A DNA stretch of 64,000 nt from a bacterium (GTDB lineage: Bacteria; SZUA-182; DTGQ01): NCBI GenBank assembly GCA_040755755.1, contig JBFLZW010000069.1, forward strand, positions 1 through 64,000, given 5' to 3'. Position 1 is the stretch's first letter. Every line of letters starts with the position of its first letter. The position numbers and the translations under genes are program-made. The notes beneath the pieces were generated by a model. It did not search any database and had not been told where the DNA came from. It saw only the letters and a program-made list of their open reading frames with translations. This document shows, piece by piece, positions 27,168-38,219 of this stretch.

Positions 27168-27240
27168 GCGCCTGTAGCTCAGGGGATAGAGCGCAGCGCT
27201 CCGGACGCTGAAGCCGAAGGTTCGAGTCCTTCCAGGCGCA
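27168..27240 (+). tRNA. tRNA-Arg (anticodon CCG)
   Basis: A 73-nt cloverleaf without encoded CCA. Acceptor GCGCCTG pairs with CAGGCGC; D arm GCTCAGGGGATAGAGC; anticodon stem CAGCG/CGCTG with loop CTCCGGA giving anticodon CCG; T arm GAAGG/CCTTC with loop TTCGAGT. All stems pair fully. The discriminator base is A. Confidence 0.96.
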
Positions 27241-27420
27241 TAATACCTGCCAATGACAAGGGCAGCAAAAAATTTTGCTACCCCTTATTTCTATCCTCTA
27301 CTACGCTGTAGTATAGCACGCATGAGGTGGTATTACCAAACTGATTTGATTTTTTGCCGAAAAATAAGTTATACTTATAATATAAATTGGTGTAACATAT
27401 CATGGGAGCCAACAAGGAAT

Positions 27421-27759
27421 ATGCCGGAGCAAACTGAATACTTCAATAAGTATCTTGATGAACGATTCAAACATATTGATGAATCTATAGATACTTTAAA
27501 AGGTATGTTTATTGAATTGCGGCAAGAGGTTAAACAGGAAGTTAAGCAAGAGAGCGAAGCCACAAGAAAAGAGCTTGCAGAGGTTAGAGCAGAAGTTAGG
27601 GCAGATAACAAGGCTACCCGTCAATGGGTCGTAGGGACTGCAATTACCGTGTTGATTGGCTTTATTGCTGCCGCAGTAACCATATTCTTCGGCTTCTCGC
27701 AGCTTCAAACATCCTGGATTCAGACCGTGATCTCCTTCGTTGGAAAGACAATAAAGTAA
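27421..27759 (+). CDS. Small coiled-coil protein with C-terminal membrane anchor
   Basis: 112 residues from ATG 27421, preceded by AAGGAAT. Residues 1-35 (YFNKYLDERFKHIDESIDTLKG) are helical, followed by a coiled coil (EVKQEVKQESEATRKELAEVRAE) and one membrane segment at about 72-95 (WVVGTAITVLIGFIAAAVTIF). The plan matches the genes at 25438-25959 and 49950-50255, though the sequence is less similar. Just downstream of the tRNA gene in an AT-rich patch. Function unknown. Confidence 0.75.
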   Translation: MPEQTEYFNKYLDERFKHIDESIDTLKGMFIELRQEVKQEVKQESEATRKELAEVRAEVRADNKATRQWVVGTAITVLIGFIAAAVTIFFGFSQLQTSWIQTVISFVGKTIK

Positions 27760-28006
27760 TTTTTCCACGTTATCTTCACTTCAATTCCACCGAACTTGCA
27801 GCTAAGAAATTATTTCTGGTTCAACCTTTAAAGATTTTTCGTTTAGAACACGCTGATGAAGGAATCCAGCAGATATTTCACGAATCTTAAGAAAAAGGAA
27901 GGAAATATATTTTACGCTTTGATAACAACTTTTTATTAAGAGGAATGATTAACGCGTTAGGAGAAAATAATTTTTTACCTATTAATGATTAGATAAAAAT
28001 ACCTGA

Positions 28007-28990
28007 TTACGGCGCCCACAGGTACCAGAACCGGCAGGATAGATTGCTTAGTGAACCGAGTGAGGAGATAAAGGTGCTTTCGGCAGCGGATGAGCGGGCG
28101 TAGATTGTCTTTTTCGGCTGGCTGGGCCTCTGGTAGGCAATCACTCTGGCCTGGGATATCCCTGCCGCTTTTTTGGCCAGCTCAATTCCATCTTCCAGAT
28201 AGCCGATTTCATCGATCAGTTTCAGGTCCAGGGCCTGCTGGGCCGTATAAACCCTGCCATCGGCAAGCCGCTTGACCTCTGCCTGCGATAAACCGGGTCT
28301 GGATTCAGCCACAATGGTGGTAAACCGCTCATGCAGGGTATCGATAATATTTTGCAGCAAGGCCTGGTCTTCGGGTCTCAGGGTGTGAAAAATCGAGTTG
28401 AAGTCCTTCATATCCCCGGATTTGACCGTTACCTCCTCCACGCCGATCTTGGCCATTAAGCCCTGGATATCGAATTTCATGGTCAGAACCCCGATGCTTC
28501 CGGTGACAGTCGTGGGATGGGCAATGATTTTATCTGCGGCCATAGCGATGTAGTAGCCGCCTGATGCGGCTATATCCATCATGCTGACGATTATGGGAAT
28601 GCCGGTCTTCTTCTTGAATGCCTGCAATTCATGGTAGATAATGTCGCTGGCAGTGACTGTTCCTCCAGGGCTGTCGATCTTCAGCAGCAGGGCTTTGATC
28701 TTCCGGTCTTCCTTCGCTTTTTCCAGCTCTTCCCTGATTCTTGCCACCGGGCTGACGTCGGTGGTCATGCCCAGGGGATTGGTCTGGTCTTCCTCCGAGA
28801 TTACTCCGGAAACATCCAGAAGGAGGATCTTACTGTCTCCCTTTCCCAAAACCGTCCGTTCCTCAAGGTCGGAGAGGGAGGGTGCAAGGAGCGGGACACT
28901 GACAAAGGCACATCCGGCACAACAGCACATCAGGAAAAGGGTGATGATAATCAGGACAGGCTGATGCAAGCATGCTGCTCTTTGCCTCAT
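28007..28990 (-). CDS. sppA: Signal peptide peptidase SppA-type serine protease (S49)
   Basis: 327 residues, short-form SppA. A hydrophobic N-terminus ends in a lipoprotein-like [10 protein letters not shown], so it is probably membrane-anchored and faces the periplasm. The catalytic pair is Ser143 ([11 protein letters not shown]) and Lys190 ([10 protein letters not shown]); family strands [16 protein letters not shown] and GSIGVL are present. It digests leftover signal peptides in characterised members. The start ATG overlaps the TGA of carB (ATGA) with AGGAG upstream, so it is translationally coupled to the carbamoyl-phosphate operon, an unusual partner. Confidence 0.92.
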   Translation of the reverse strand: MRQRAACLHQPVLIIITLFLMCCCAGCAFVSVPLLAPSLSDLEERTVLGKGDSKILLLDVSGVISEEDQTNPLGMTTDVSPVARIREELEKAKEDRKIKALLLKIDSPGGTVTASDIIYHELQAFKKKTGIPIIVSMMDIAASGGYYIAMAADKIIAHPTTVTGSIGVLTMKFDIQGLMAKIGVEEVTVKSGDMKDFNSIFHTLRPEDQALLQNIIDTLHERFTTIVAESRPGLSQAEVKRLADGRVYTAQQALDLKLIDEIGYLEDGIELAKKAAGISQARVIAYQRPSQPKKTIYARSSAAESTFISSLGSLSNLSCRFWYLWAP

Positions 28991-31900
28991 CGTATTCTCC
29001 TGCCGGTACGGTAGTAATTCTGGAGGGAGTTAACTCCCATGCCCCGCTTTTGCAGCGCTTCGATCCCATTGACCATGGCTGCGGCACCGGAGATGGTGGT
29101 TATGATCGGTATGTCGTATGCCAGGGCTGCGGCACGGATGGATAGCTCATCCTCCCAGGGTTTGGCACCGCTTGGAGTATTGATGATGAGCTGGATATCC
29201 CTGTTCTTGACCAGATCCACGATGTTGGGCCTGCCCTCGTGCACTTTGTAAACCTGCTCAACTTCCACATCGTTTTTCCGCAAAGCCCGGGCTGTTCCGT
29301 TGGTAGCCACAATGCCAAATCCCAGATCGACCAGCTTTTTGACGATGAACAGAATGTTCCGTTTGTCTTTATTCTTGACGCTGACGAAAACCTTGCCCCG
29401 GAAAGGCACCCTGCTTCCGGCAGCCAGTTCCGCCTTGGCAAAGGCCACGCCGAAGCCGGTATCAATGCCCATGACCTCGCCCGTAGACTTCATTTCAGGG
29501 CCAAGAAGCGTATCTACGCCGGGAAACCGGTTGAAGGGAAAGACCGCCTCCTTGACTCCGACATAGTCCAGCTCGACTTCCCGATCAAGCCCCATCTCGG
29601 CCAGGCTCTTGCCCAGCATAACCCGGGTAGCCACCTTGGCCAGGGGCACATTGGTCACCTTGCTGACAAAGGGGACCGTACGGGAAGCCCTCGGATTGAC
29701 CTCCAGGATATACACCTGATCATTTTTAATGGCATACTGGATATTGATCAATCCCCTGATCTTCAGCTCCGATGCCAGGGTCCTGGTGTTTTCCTTGATG
29801 ACCTCGATGATTTCGTCGGCCAGGGTATAGGGCGGAAGAACGCAGGCGCTGTCGCCGGAATGGATGCCGGCCTCCTCGATATGCTCCATAATGCCGCCGA
29901 TGTAGGTATTCTGGCCGTCGGAGACTGCATCCACATCCACTTCAATGGCATCTTCAAGGTATTTGTCGATCAGAATGGGGTGTCCCGGTGAAACATCCTG
30001 GGCCAGTTGGATAAACTCCGCCAGGGTAGCTTCATTATAGACAATCTTCATGGCCCTTCCTCCCAGAACATAGGAGGGGCGGACCACCACCGGATAGCCG
30101 ATTCTCCGGGCTACAGCCTGCGCCTCTTCCAGGGAGAATGCGGTGGCATTGTCGGGCTGAATCAGGCCCAGTTTGTTCAGAATCTGCTTGAACTTCTCCC
30201 GGTCTTCAGCCAGATCGATGCTTGCGCAACTGGTGCCCAGAATAGGCACTCCCTCTTCCGCCAGAGCTGCTGAAAGGTTCAGGGGGGTCTGGCCGCCAAA
30301 TTGCAAAACCACGCCGTCAGGCTTTTCCTTGTCGATGATGGATAACACATCCTCGCAGGTCAGGGGCTCAAAGTAGAGCTTGTCCGAGGTGTCGTAATCG
30401 GTGCTGACCGTCTCCGGGTTGCAGTTGACCATGATGCTCTCAACCCCCTCCTCCCGCAGGGCAAAGGAGGCGTGCACGCAGCAGTAGTCGAATTCGATCC
30501 CCTGGCCGATGCGGTTTGGCCCCCCTCCCAGGATCATGACCTTTTTCTTCTGCGAGATGCGGATTTCGTCCTCCTGCTCATAGGTGGAGTAATAATACGG
30601 GGTATAGGCCTCAAACTCGGCAGCGCAGGTATCGACCAGTTTATAAACCGGCTCGATCCCTAAAGCCTTTCGCCAGTGGCGGACCACCCGCTCCTGGGTC
30701 TTCAGTATCCTGGCCAGTTGAACATCGGAAAAGCCGTATTCCTTGGCCCTTCGCACCAGGTCCCTGCCGATTCCATCGGGAGATAACGTCCCCTGCTCCT
30801 GGAAGGAGCTGATTTCCTGCTGCATCGCTTCCCGCATGATGCAAAGCTCTCCTTCCATTTCGAGAATCTGCTGGATATTGGCCAGAAACCAGGGGTCGAT
30901 GAAGGTCAACTGGTAGATTTCCTCCATCGATATTCCGGCCAGGAAAGCATGGCGAAGGTAGAATATCCGGGCAGGATTGGGAATGCGCAGCTGCTGGCGG
31001 ATATTGACCACGTCCTCCTTACCATACCCCGAAGCCCGCAGCTTGAAGTATTCCTCAAGGGAAGCGGGGGATCCGTCACAGCTTTGCCCGCACTCCTCCC
31101 TTCCATCCAGTCCCAGGCCAAAGCGACCGGTCTCCAGGGAGCGCAGCCCCTTTTGCAGGGCCTCTTTAAAAGTCCTGCCAATGGCCATGGCTTCACCCAC
31201 GGACTTCATGGATACACCCAGGACAGCTTTGGTTTCCGGAAACTTTTCAAAGGTAAAGCGGGGGATTTTGACCACGCAGTAGTCGATGGTCGGCTCGAAA
31301 CAGGCCGGAGTCTGGCGGGTGATATCGTTGGGAATTTCATCGAGCGTATAGCCGACAGCCAGTTTTGCGGCAATCTTGGCAATGGGAAAGCCCGTTGCCT
31401 TGGAGGCCAGGGCAGAGCTCCGGGAGACTCTGGGGTTCATTTCGATGATGACCATTCTCCCGTCCTGCGGATTGATGGCAAACTGGACATTCGATCCGCC
31501 GGTCTCTACCCCGATCTTGCGGATTACCCGGATGGCGGCATCCCGCATCCTCTGGTATTCCTTGTCGGTCAGGGTCTGGGCCGGGGCCACGGTGATGCTG
31601 TCTCCGGTATGGACCCCCATAGGGTCCAGGTTTTCGATGGAGCAGATAATGACCACATTATCCTTGCGGTCCCGCATGACCTCAAGCTCATACTCTTTCC
31701 AGCCGATGACCGATTCTTCGATCAGAACTTCCCTGGTCATGCTCAGATCGAGCCCGCGCGCTACCTGGCTCTCGAACTCCTCCCGGTTGTAGACGATCCC
31801 GCCGCCGGTTCCGCCCAGGGTAAAGCTTGGCCGGATGATGACCGGAAAGGGCATATCCTGGATGATCTTTCGGGCTTCCTCCATGCTGTGGGCCATTTTG

Positions 31901-32337
31901 CTGAGGGGAAGGTCCAGCCCGATCTCGATCATGGCCTGCTTGAACTGCTCACGCTCCTCAGCCCGCTTGATGGCCTCATAGTTGGCCCCGATCATCTGAA
32001 CCTGATAGCGGTCGAGAATACCCATCTCACAGGCCTTGACAGCCACATTCAGGGAGGTCTGCCCCCCCAGCGTGGGCAGAAGGGCATCGGGGCGCTCTGT
32101 GGCGAAAATCTTTTCCAGAATTTCAGGAGTAATCGGCTCGACATACGTCCGATCGACGATTTCCGGATCGGTCATAATAGTCGCCGGATTGCTGTTGAGC
32201 AGAACAACCTCATATCCCTCCTCTTTCAAAGCCTTGCAGGCCTGAGTGCCGGAGTAGTCAAACTCACAGGCCTGGCCAATGACAATCGGCCCGGAGCCGA
32301 TGATCATGATCTTGCGAATATCTGTTCTTTTTGGCAT
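28987..32337 (-). CDS. carB: Carbamoyl-phosphate synthase large subunit
   Basis: Makes carbamoyl phosphate from bicarbonate, ammonia and two ATP for pyrimidines and arginine. About 1116 residues, 40 longer than usual because of an insert in the first half. The two ATP-grasp halves start with [21 protein letters not shown] and [19 protein letters not shown]; the C-terminal allosteric domain begins near [11 protein letters not shown] start at ATG 32337 (MPKRTD), where family similarity begins; the frame upstream lies over the end of carA. It follows carA by 40 bp. Confidence 0.97.
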   Translation of the reverse strand: MPKRTDIRKIMIIGSGPIVIGQACEFDYSGTQACKALKEEGYEVVLLNSNPATIMTDPEIVDRTYVEPITPEILEKIFATERPDALLPTLGGQTSLNVAVKACEMGILDRYQVQMIGANYEAIKRAEEREQFKQAMIEIGLDLPLSKMAHSMEEARKIIQDMPFPVIIRPSFTLGGTGGGIVYNREEFESQVARGLDLSMTREVLIEESVIGWKEYELEVMRDRKDNVVIICSIENLDPMGVHTGDSITVAPAQTLTDKEYQRMRDAAIRVIRKIGVETGGSNVQFAINPQDGRMVIIEMNPRVSRSSALASKATGFPIAKIAAKLAVGYTLDEIPNDITRQTPACFEPTIDYCVVKIPRFTFEKFPETKAVLGVSMKSVGEAMAIGRTFKEALQKGLRSLETGRFGLGLDGREECGQSCDGSPASLEEYFKLRASGYGKEDVVNIRQQLRIPNPARIFYLRHAFLAGISMEEIYQLTFIDPWFLANIQQILEMEGELCIMREAMQQEISSFQEQGTLSPDGIGRDLVRRAKEYGFSDVQLARILKTQERVVRHWRKALGIEPVYKLVDTCAAEFEAYTPYYYSTYEQEDEIRISQKKKVMILGGGPNRIGQGIEFDYCCVHASFALREEGVESIMVNCNPETVSTDYDTSDKLYFEPLTCEDVLSIIDKEKPDGVVLQFGGQTPLNLSAALAEEGVPILGTSCASIDLAEDREKFKQILNKLGLIQPDNATAFSLEEAQAVARRIGYPVVVRPSYVLGGRAMKIVYNEATLAEFIQLAQDVSPGHPILIDKYLEDAIEVDVDAVSDGQNTYIGGIMEHIEEAGIHSGDSACVLPPYTLADEIIEVIKENTRTLASELKIRGLINIQYAIKNDQVYILEVNPRASRTVPFVSKVTNVPLAKVATRVMLGKSLAEMGLDREVELDYVGVKEAVFPFNRFPGVDTLLGPEMKSTGEVMGIDTGFGVAFAKAELAAGSRVPFRGKVFVSVKNKDKRNILFIVKKLVDLGFGIVATNGTARALRKNDVEVEQVYKVHEGRPNIVDLVKNRDIQLIINTPSGAKPWEDELSIRAAALAYDIPIITTISGAAAMVNGIEALQKRGMGVNSLQNYYRTGRRIR

Positions 32338-32377
32338 TTCGTTGTTTTTCCTGCGATAGTGTTGCTTTTGGTTTGTT

Positions 32378-33589
32378 TCATGCCGCCTTATTCTGCCGGG
32401 CGTGAACCATCTGGTAAAATCGATGAAAGAGGTAATGGGAATCATGGGGGCCGGGAGAGGCTTCTGGATGGTATTGAACGGAAAAGACCGGCCATCTGTT
32501 ATGCTGCATTCCTTCGAGGGTTTGATCGTTGAGATTGATATGCGTGATAGTGACATCCTGAGATGGCAAAGAGTCGATATCCACGCAAAATCCGTGATTT
32601 TGTGAGGTTATCTCGACTTTTCCCGTGGTCAGATCCTTTACCGGATGGTTGCAGCCCCGGTGCCCGAACTTCAGTTTAAAAGTCTTGCCTCCCAGAGCCA
32701 GGCCCAGAATCTGATGCCCCAGGCAGATACCGAAAATCGGCACTCTGCCAAGGAGCCCTTTTACTGTCTCGATAACATACGAAACGGCAGCCGGATCTCC
32801 GGGGCCATTGGAAAGAAACACTCCTTGGGGCTTAAGGGACAGGATATCTTCTGCTGAAAAGCGCGCCGGAACCACCTGAACATCAAAACCAGCGCCAGTC
32901 AACTGGCGCAGGATGTTTTCCTTGATCCCGCAATCCACAGCCACCACTTGATAGCGGGGCAGGGCCAGGGGCGGACAGTCACAGTCCGCTTCGGTATTCC
33001 CCAGCTCGTTATTCTCCAGGCGATCAGGAAGGTATTCATGCCAATCCAGCTCATGCTCATCCTGCTTCCCTTCCCGATACGCATAGACTTCCCGGCAGGT
33101 CACCTCCTGCACCAGATCCTGTCCAGCCATGCCGGGCGCAGCCTGTACCCTGGCCAGTAAGTCGGGAATGCTCTCGGTTTCGGTAGAGATAATGGCCTTC
33201 ATGGCCCCCATCACCCGGATATGCCGGGTGATAGCCCGCGTATCCACGCCCTCGATGCCGATGATGTGATGCTCGTTCAGGTAGGAGGAAAGGGAGCTTT
33301 TTGAGCGCCAGTTGTTGGGGATCGGGCTGTTTTCCTTGACAATGAATCCGGAGACCTGGGGTTTTTCCGATTCCTGGTCACGATGATTGATCCCGTAGTT
33401 GCCAATCAGGGGATAGGTCATAACGACAATCTGTCCCCTATAGGACGGGTCAGTCAGTATCTCCTGATAGCCTGCCATCCCGGTGTTGAAAACAATTTCA
33501 CCCACCTGCTCTCCGGCGCAGCCAAAGGATCTCCCCTGATATACGGTGCCATCCTCCAGCACAATTATTCCTTTTTTTGCTATAGCCAT
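32378..33589 (-). CDS. carA: Carbamoyl-phosphate synthase small (glutaminase) subunit
   Basis: Releases ammonia from glutamine for the large subunit. 403 residues; N-terminal CPSase domain ([31 protein letters not shown]) and a class I amidotransferase domain with nucleophile Cys in [11 protein letters not shown] and the His/Glu pair in [12 protein letters not shown]. All residues are intact. First gene of carA-carB-sppA; the feoAB pair is 149 bp upstream on the same strand. Confidence 0.97.
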   Translation of the reverse strand: MAIAKKGIIVLEDGTVYQGRSFGCAGEQVGEIVFNTGMAGYQEILTDPSYRGQIVVMTYPLIGNYGINHRDQESEKPQVSGFIVKENSPIPNNWRSKSSLSSYLNEHHIIGIEGVDTRAITRHIRVMGAMKAIISTETESIPDLLARVQAAPGMAGQDLVQEVTCREVYAYREGKQDEHELDWHEYLPDRLENNELGNTEADCDCPPLALPRYQVVAVDCGIKENILRQLTGAGFDVQVVPARFSAEDILSLKPQGVFLSNGPGDPAAVSYVIETVKGLLGRVPIFGICLGHQILGLALGGKTFKLKFGHRGCNHPVKDLTTGKVEITSQNHGFCVDIDSLPSQDVTITHINLNDQTLEGMQHNRWPVFSVQYHPEASPGPHDSHYLFHRFYQMVHARQNKAA

Positions 33590-33738
33590 GTGATGTTACA
33601 CCCTGCAACTCTTATAAGGTTAAGGAATTGAGAATCCGTATTTTTGATGGTAGCCAAAATTACAGAATTTTATCACTCATCGAGGGGGTAGTCAATGGGA
33701 AGCTGAGTAGTTACAGTAAAAGTTTACCTTGGGCTCTA

Positions 33739-35433
33739 CTACCACAGCAGATTGATTGTTCCGCCGACGGTCAGGGCTACCGCCACCATGATGAGCGTGG
33801 CTTTGGCCATATCTTTAAAGCCCAGTTCCTTGACCAGGACAAAGAAGGTGGCCACACAGGGGAAATAGACCGCCAGCACGGTCGAGGCGATAACGAGCTG
33901 TTTGATGGTAAGATGCAGCGGCTGAAGCATCCCGACAGCTACGTCCTTGCGCAGGAATCCGATCATCATTGCCGGGATCACCTCTTTGGGAAGTCCCCAG
34001 ACCCGCATGGCTACCGGTGCGGCCAGGAAACTGATAAACTTCATAACGCCGATGCCGTTCAGGATATTGATAACCAGAATGCCAAGCAGTACCAGAGGCA
34101 CGGCTTCATTCAGGAATTCCATGATCCGCATTCTCAGTTTCTTCAGCAGAGACCCAAGATGCGGGACATGGTAAGAGGGTATCTCCATGAATATTTCGGG
34201 GCTTTCACCTTTCAGTGTCCGGTCCAGGATGAGACCGATCGAGATGCCGATACCCATGAGAATCCCGTAAACCAGAAAGATATAGCCAAGCCCGTACTTT
34301 CCGACCAGGCCGATGATCATGGCACTCTGGGCCATGCAGGGGACCGAGGTACATATCAGGGTGGAGGCGATGAACTTTTCCCTTCTGGTCTCCAGCACGC
34401 GGGTCGAAAGGGCACCCGGAACGTTGCATCCAAGGCCAAGGACAATCGAGATGATGGCAAAGCCATGCAATCCTATCCGGTGCATGACGTTGTCCGCCAG
34501 GACCGCCAGGCGGGGAAGATACCCGACATCCTCGAGGATACTGAGGACCAGATAGAAGGCAAAAATATACGGCAGTACCATGCCGAAGGGCACATACAGC
34601 CCGCTCGTCAGAAGCCCCATGGATTCAATGAAATTGGCTGAATTTCCGATCAGGATATTGTACATCAGACCTGACGGAAAGGGGATTTTTACCAGCCTGA
34701 TGATCCAGGGGCCATAAAAGCCATAGAAGAAGGGATCCATGACGGAGTGAATCAGGGATTCTCCCAAAAACCTGATCAGGGCAAAACAAAGGAGCAATAC
34801 GAGAAGGGCGAGAGGGATTCCGGTGTACGGCATAAGACTGGCATCTTCGAGTTTCTCCAGGAAGGTGTGATGCCGATGGGTTATTACCTGGGCATCTCTG
34901 GTGATTTTTCCAATATCCGCCCATCGCTCTTCATCGGTATGCTGATGAATTTTCGGAGCTCTGGCCTGCCTGATATTGGCCACCAGCTCCTTGATCCCCT
35001 CTCCGGCCACGGCCACGGTCGGAATAATCGGAATCTGCAAAAACTCCCTGAGCTTTTCAAGGTCAAGGTTAATCCCTTTGTGCTTGACATCATCCCACAT
35101 GTTCAGGGCCAGAACCATGGGGATTCCCAGCTCCAGGAGCTGCATGGTCAGGTAAAGACTTCGCTCAAGGTTTGTGGCATCCACGACATTGATAATAACG
35201 TCGCCCTCGGCCACCATCTTCACTGCCACTTCATCAGCCTTGGACAGCGGCTCAAGACGGTAGATGCCGGGAACGTCGATGAGCTCTGCCTCGAGTCCAT
35301 CAACCCGGATTTGCCCTTTGGTGAACCCTACTGTTGTGCCGGGATAATTGGATGATATCACATGGGCACCCGTAAGGCGGGAAAAAATAACGCTTTTTCC
35401 CACATTCGGATTGCCCATAAGAAGAATTTTCAT
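33739..35433 (-). CDS. feoB: Ferrous iron transporter B (short form)
   Basis: Inner-membrane Fe2+ uptake protein with an N-terminal GTPase: G1 GNPNVGKS, G2 region NYPGTT, G3 DVPG and G4 NMWD. The membrane part begins near residue 200, with the gate motifs (LGLGCNVPG and SVPCMAQSAM). At 564 residues it is shorter than the usual 650-800, mainly by short loops, but both halves of the channel are present. The start overlaps the feoA stop (ATGA). Confidence 0.95.
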   Translation of the reverse strand: MKILLMGNPNVGKSVIFSRLTGAHVISSNYPGTTVGFTKGQIRVDGLEAELIDVPGIYRLEPLSKADEVAVKMVAEGDVIINVVDATNLERSLYLTMQLLELGIPMVLALNMWDDVKHKGINLDLEKLREFLQIPIIPTVAVAGEGIKELVANIRQARAPKIHQHTDEERWADIGKITRDAQVITHRHHTFLEKLEDASLMPYTGIPLALLVLLLCFALIRFLGESLIHSVMDPFFYGFYGPWIIRLVKIPFPSGLMYNILIGNSANFIESMGLLTSGLYVPFGMVLPYIFAFYLVLSILEDVGYLPRLAVLADNVMHRIGLHGFAIISIVLGLGCNVPGALSTRVLETRREKFIASTLICTSVPCMAQSAMIIGLVGKYGLGYIFLVYGILMGIGISIGLILDRTLKGESPEIFMEIPSYHVPHLGSLLKKLRMRIMEFLNEAVPLVLLGILVINILNGIGVMKFISFLAAPVAMRVWGLPKEVIPAMMIGFLRKDVAVGMLQPLHLTIKQLVIASTVLAVYFPCVATFFVLVKELGFKDMAKATLIMVAVALTVGGTINLLW

Positions 35434-35708
35434 TGAGCGTTTCCAGGAATGCTTTCAGGTTGCTCAGGCGAAGGATCTTCAGTGAGCACCTCCAGAAATA
35501 CTTTTTGAGCCATGCCCAGCCCGATGGCCACCCGCGTATTATCCACTTCAACCACCACCGGGCTGCTTAAAATCGACTTGCTGATTTTTTTAATTTTTTT
35601 TCCAATTCGGAAGTTGAGCGAATTCATTTTGGCCCGAAATTGGACTCCTTCGCCTAACTGCTTGATAATTCCGGTTGTGTTCACTTTCATTTCCGCCAGC
35701 GAAATCAT
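35430..35708 (-). CDS. feoA: FeoA domain protein
   Basis: A small SH3-like cytoplasmic partner of FeoB, about 92 residues. Features: ISLAEMKVNTTGIIKQLGEG, RIGKKIKKISKS, SPVVVEVDNTRVAIGLGMAQKVFLE. I start at ATG 35708, where family similarity begins; ATG 35735 is an alternative. Overlaps feoB by 4 bp. Confidence 0.88.
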   Translation of the reverse strand: MISLAEMKVNTTGIIKQLGEGVQFRAKMNSLNFRIGKKIKKISKSILSSPVVVEVDNTRVAIGLGMAQKVFLEVLTEDPSPEQPESIPGNAQ

Positions 35709-35889
35709 GGTAGAGAACCCTTTCCAAGCCAACATCCTGTATGTTGTTGACCAAAGATGATTCAATTCATCACTGCCCGAAGATATTCGATCGAAGCTTA
35801 ACGGTTGTATTATAATGGTCAAGAACTATTTTGGCAAGGGGAAATTCTCTTCTTGACAATCCTGGCGGGACTCCTTTAAAATTGCCTCC

Positions 35890-37230
35890 ATGCCTCCGCA
35901 GGTAAAGATTTACTCGATCTCCCAAATTACTTCTCTCATCCGTGATAATCTGGAAACAGAGTTTCAGAATGTCTGGATCGAGGGAGAAATCTCCAATCTG
36001 AAGGCACCTTTCTCCGGTCACATCTACTTCATTTTAAAGGATGCAACCAGCCAGATACGGGCTGTAGCCTTCCGCTATCAAAGCCGCTCCTTCGCCGTCC
36101 GGCCTCAGGATGGAATGAAGGTTCTGGTACGGGGACGGATTACCGTTTACGAAGCCAGGGGTGAATATCAGATTGTGGTGGAACAGATGGAGGTCCGGGG
36201 AGCCGGAGCGCTCCAGGCCGCCTTTGAGCAGTTGAAAGCCAGGCTCCAGGCGGAAGGGTTGTTTGCCGCAGAGGCCAAAAAGCCCATTCCTTTGTATCCG
36301 CAGACTATCGGCCTGGTAACATCCCCGACCGGAGCAGCCATCCGGGATATCCTCCAGGTCATACACCGCCGGTTTGCCACGGTATCGATCATCATCAACC
36401 CGGTGCGGGTCCAGGGTGAAGAGGCTGCCGGTGAGATCGCCAGGGCTATCCGGGAATTTAACCAATGGCCGGATATCGATGTCCTCATCGTCGGCCGCGG
36501 CGGCGGATCGCTTGAAGACCTGTGGGCGTTCAATGAGGAAATCGTGGCCAGGGCCATCTATGAATCCCGCATTCCAATTATTTCCGCCGTAGGGCATGAA
36601 ATCGATTTTACCATTGCCGATTTTGTCGCAGACCTGCGGGCACCTACCCCTTCGGCAGCGGCGGAACTGGTTGTCAGGAACAAACAGGACCTTGTCGAAA
36701 AGATCGTGGTCAGGCAGCAGAAAATGTACCGGCTCATGCGGCACAAGCTTGACCTTCTCTCCGCGCGTGTTCAGCGATGCAGCCAAAACTGGGCATCCCC
36801 GCGCTCGGTGGACCGGTTTTTCCAGCACTACCATCAGACCATCGACACTCTGGAGCTTCGTCTGCGGCAATCCCTCCTGCACAAGCTTTCCCTGACCAGG
36901 GGACAGACGCAGCACACTATCGATACCTTCTACCGGCTTGCACCTTGTGCCCGCATTCATTCCTGGCAGGAGAGGGTAAGGAGCCTGCGGGAGCGGATCT
37001 GTCGGCAGGAGCAGGAATATATGAAAAGTCAGGCCGTGCGGCTGGCAGGCATCATGGGCAAGCTCGACTCTTTAAGCCCGCTGGCTGTATTGAGAAGAGG
37101 CTACAGCATCTGCCGGAAAATACCGGATCTGGAAATCATCACCGATTCCGCAAGCCTTGGTCCCAGAGATTTGATCAGTGTCAACTTGTTTCGCGGAAAA
37201 GTTACCTGTGAGGTGAAAGAGCATGGCTAA
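35890..37230 (+). CDS. xseA: Exodeoxyribonuclease VII large subunit
   Basis: Catalytic subunit of the single-strand exonuclease. 446 residues: N-terminal OB fold (FQNVWIEGEISNLK, SGHIYFILKD), then the nuclease core with the family block PTGAAIRDIL, VGRGGGSLEDLWAFNEE, and AVGHEIDFTIADFVADLRAPTPSAAAEL. The coiled C-terminal half ends in LSPLAVLRRGYSI. Overlaps the start of xseB by 8 bp. Confidence 0.97.
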   Translation: MPPQVKIYSISQITSLIRDNLETEFQNVWIEGEISNLKAPFSGHIYFILKDATSQIRAVAFRYQSRSFAVRPQDGMKVLVRGRITVYEARGEYQIVVEQMEVRGAGALQAAFEQLKARLQAEGLFAAEAKKPIPLYPQTIGLVTSPTGAAIRDILQVIHRRFATVSIIINPVRVQGEEAAGEIARAIREFNQWPDIDVLIVGRGGGSLEDLWAFNEEIVARAIYESRIPIISAVGHEIDFTIADFVADLRAPTPSAAAELVVRNKQDLVEKIVVRQQKMYRLMRHKLDLLSARVQRCSQNWASPRSVDRFFQHYHQTIDTLELRLRQSLLHKLSLTRGQTQHTIDTFYRLAPCARIHSWQERVRSLRERICRQEQEYMKSQAVRLAGIMGKLDSLSPLAVLRRGYSICRKIPDLEIITDSASLGPRDLISVNLFRGKVTCEVKEHG

Positions 37231-37516
37231 ATTTAAATTCGAAGAAGCCCTGGAGCGGCTGGAGGAGATTGTCCGCCAGTTGGAGGAGGGCTCGTTGGGG
37301 CTGGACGAATCCCTGAAGATCTTTGACGAGGGCATCCGGCTCACGCAAGCTTGCACCAAAAAGCTTGAGGAGTCTGAAAGAAAGATCCAGATACTCCTGC
37401 AGAACGGTCAGGGCGAAAAATCCCTTCAGCCCTTTATGATCGACGGAGAGGATTCCGCCCTGCTGGCTGAGGTGGCCAAAGAGACTGATTCAAAAAACGA
37501 AGAGAGCCTGGAATGA
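37223..37516 (+). CDS. xseB: Exodeoxyribonuclease VII small subunit
   Basis: 97 residues. The coiled helical hairpin (FEEALERLEEIVRQLEEGSLGLDESLKIFDEG) binds XseA. The C-terminal 30 residues are variable. The last 91 bp run opposite the 3-prime end of trpF, so the two genes converge and truly overlap. Confidence 0.93.
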   Translation: MAKFKFEEALERLEEIVRQLEEGSLGLDESLKIFDEGIRLTQACTKKLEESERKIQILLQNGQGEKSLQPFMIDGEDSALLAEVAKETDSKNEESLE

Positions 37517-38109
37517 TCCTTCTGACCGGGACAGGATTCAAGGCCGCTGCTGGCATCGACTCCATAGGGCTGAACAAGCTGAATCGCCTGCGCTACATTG
37601 AGCGGTGTCAAGCCTCCTGAGAGAATGATCCGGCCATGACGCTTGGCCAAAAGGGCCAACTGCCAGTCAAAGGTCTGGCCGGTGCCCCCCATCCGGTCCT
37701 GAACGAAGGTATCGAGAAGATACGCGGGGAGCGAATACCCGGCCAGGGGCGCAAGATCAGCTTCCTGCCGGATCCGGAAGGCCTTGATTGCCCTGCCCGG
37801 AAACTGGCGGCAGTAGTCCTGATCCTCATGGCCATGAAACTGAAGGTAATCCAGCAGGCAAAAGTCCTGGATTTCGCGTACCTTCCGGATATCTTCATCC
37901 ACAAAAACCCCTACCCGGCTCACCCAGGGAGGAAGAAGCTCGATGATGGCCCGTGCCGCTTCGGGCGTGACTTTCCGCGGGCTTTCAGCAAAGATGAACC
38001 CAAGAGCATCGGCACCAAGCTCTGCGGCCTTGAGTGCATCTTCCGCCCTGGTAAGGCCGCAGATTTTCACCCGAACGCGGGGGGTATTAACTTCCGGCTG
38101 GTTGGTCAT
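37426..38109 (-). CDS. trpF: Phosphoribosylanthranilate isomerase
   Basis: Tryptophan pathway, third step. 227 residues from ATG 38109, after GGGGAAAT. Marks: VKICGLTRAEDA with catalytic Cys, ADALGFIFAESPRKV, VGVFVDE, LLDTF and LSGGLTPLNVAQA, then the general acid region VDASSGLES. The last 15 or so residues extend beyond the usual end and overlap xseB. A gap of 106 bp with a microrepeat separates it from trpC; it is the last gene of the trp operon here, and trpB and trpA are not in the window. Confidence 0.95.
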   Translation of the reverse strand: MTNQPEVNTPRVRVKICGLTRAEDALKAAELGADALGFIFAESPRKVTPEAARAIIELLPPWVSRVGVFVDEDIRKVREIQDFCLLDYLQFHGHEDQDYCRQFPGRAIKAFRIRQEADLAPLAGYSLPAYLLDTFVQDRMGGTGQTFDWQLALLAKRHGRIILSGGLTPLNVAQAIQLVQPYGVDASSGLESCPGQKDHSRLSSFFESVSLATSASRAESSPSIIKG

Positions 38110-38191
38110 ATTTCCCCTGTAAAATGAAAAACAAAGGACACCCCACAGACACTGAGGCACAGAGAAAAACACTTGGTGGCACTGTATTTGC

Positions 38192-38219
38192 TGACCACTG
38201 GCCACTGATCACTGATCAC
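38192..38219. repeat. GACCACTGGCCACTGATCAC dispersed microrepeat, copy 2
   Basis: A 28-bp copy of the family described at 4842-4859, here between trpF and trpC. Confidence 0.65.

Noticed and set aside
30949-32532. A 527-codon plus-strand open frame
   Set aside because: It lies entirely opposite carB/carA, whose protein matches are unmistakable. Long antisense frames are expected in codon-biased genes.
33628-34641. A 337-codon plus-strand open frame
   Set aside because: Opposite feoB; composition (His/Gln/Asp-rich) is that of an antisense shadow.
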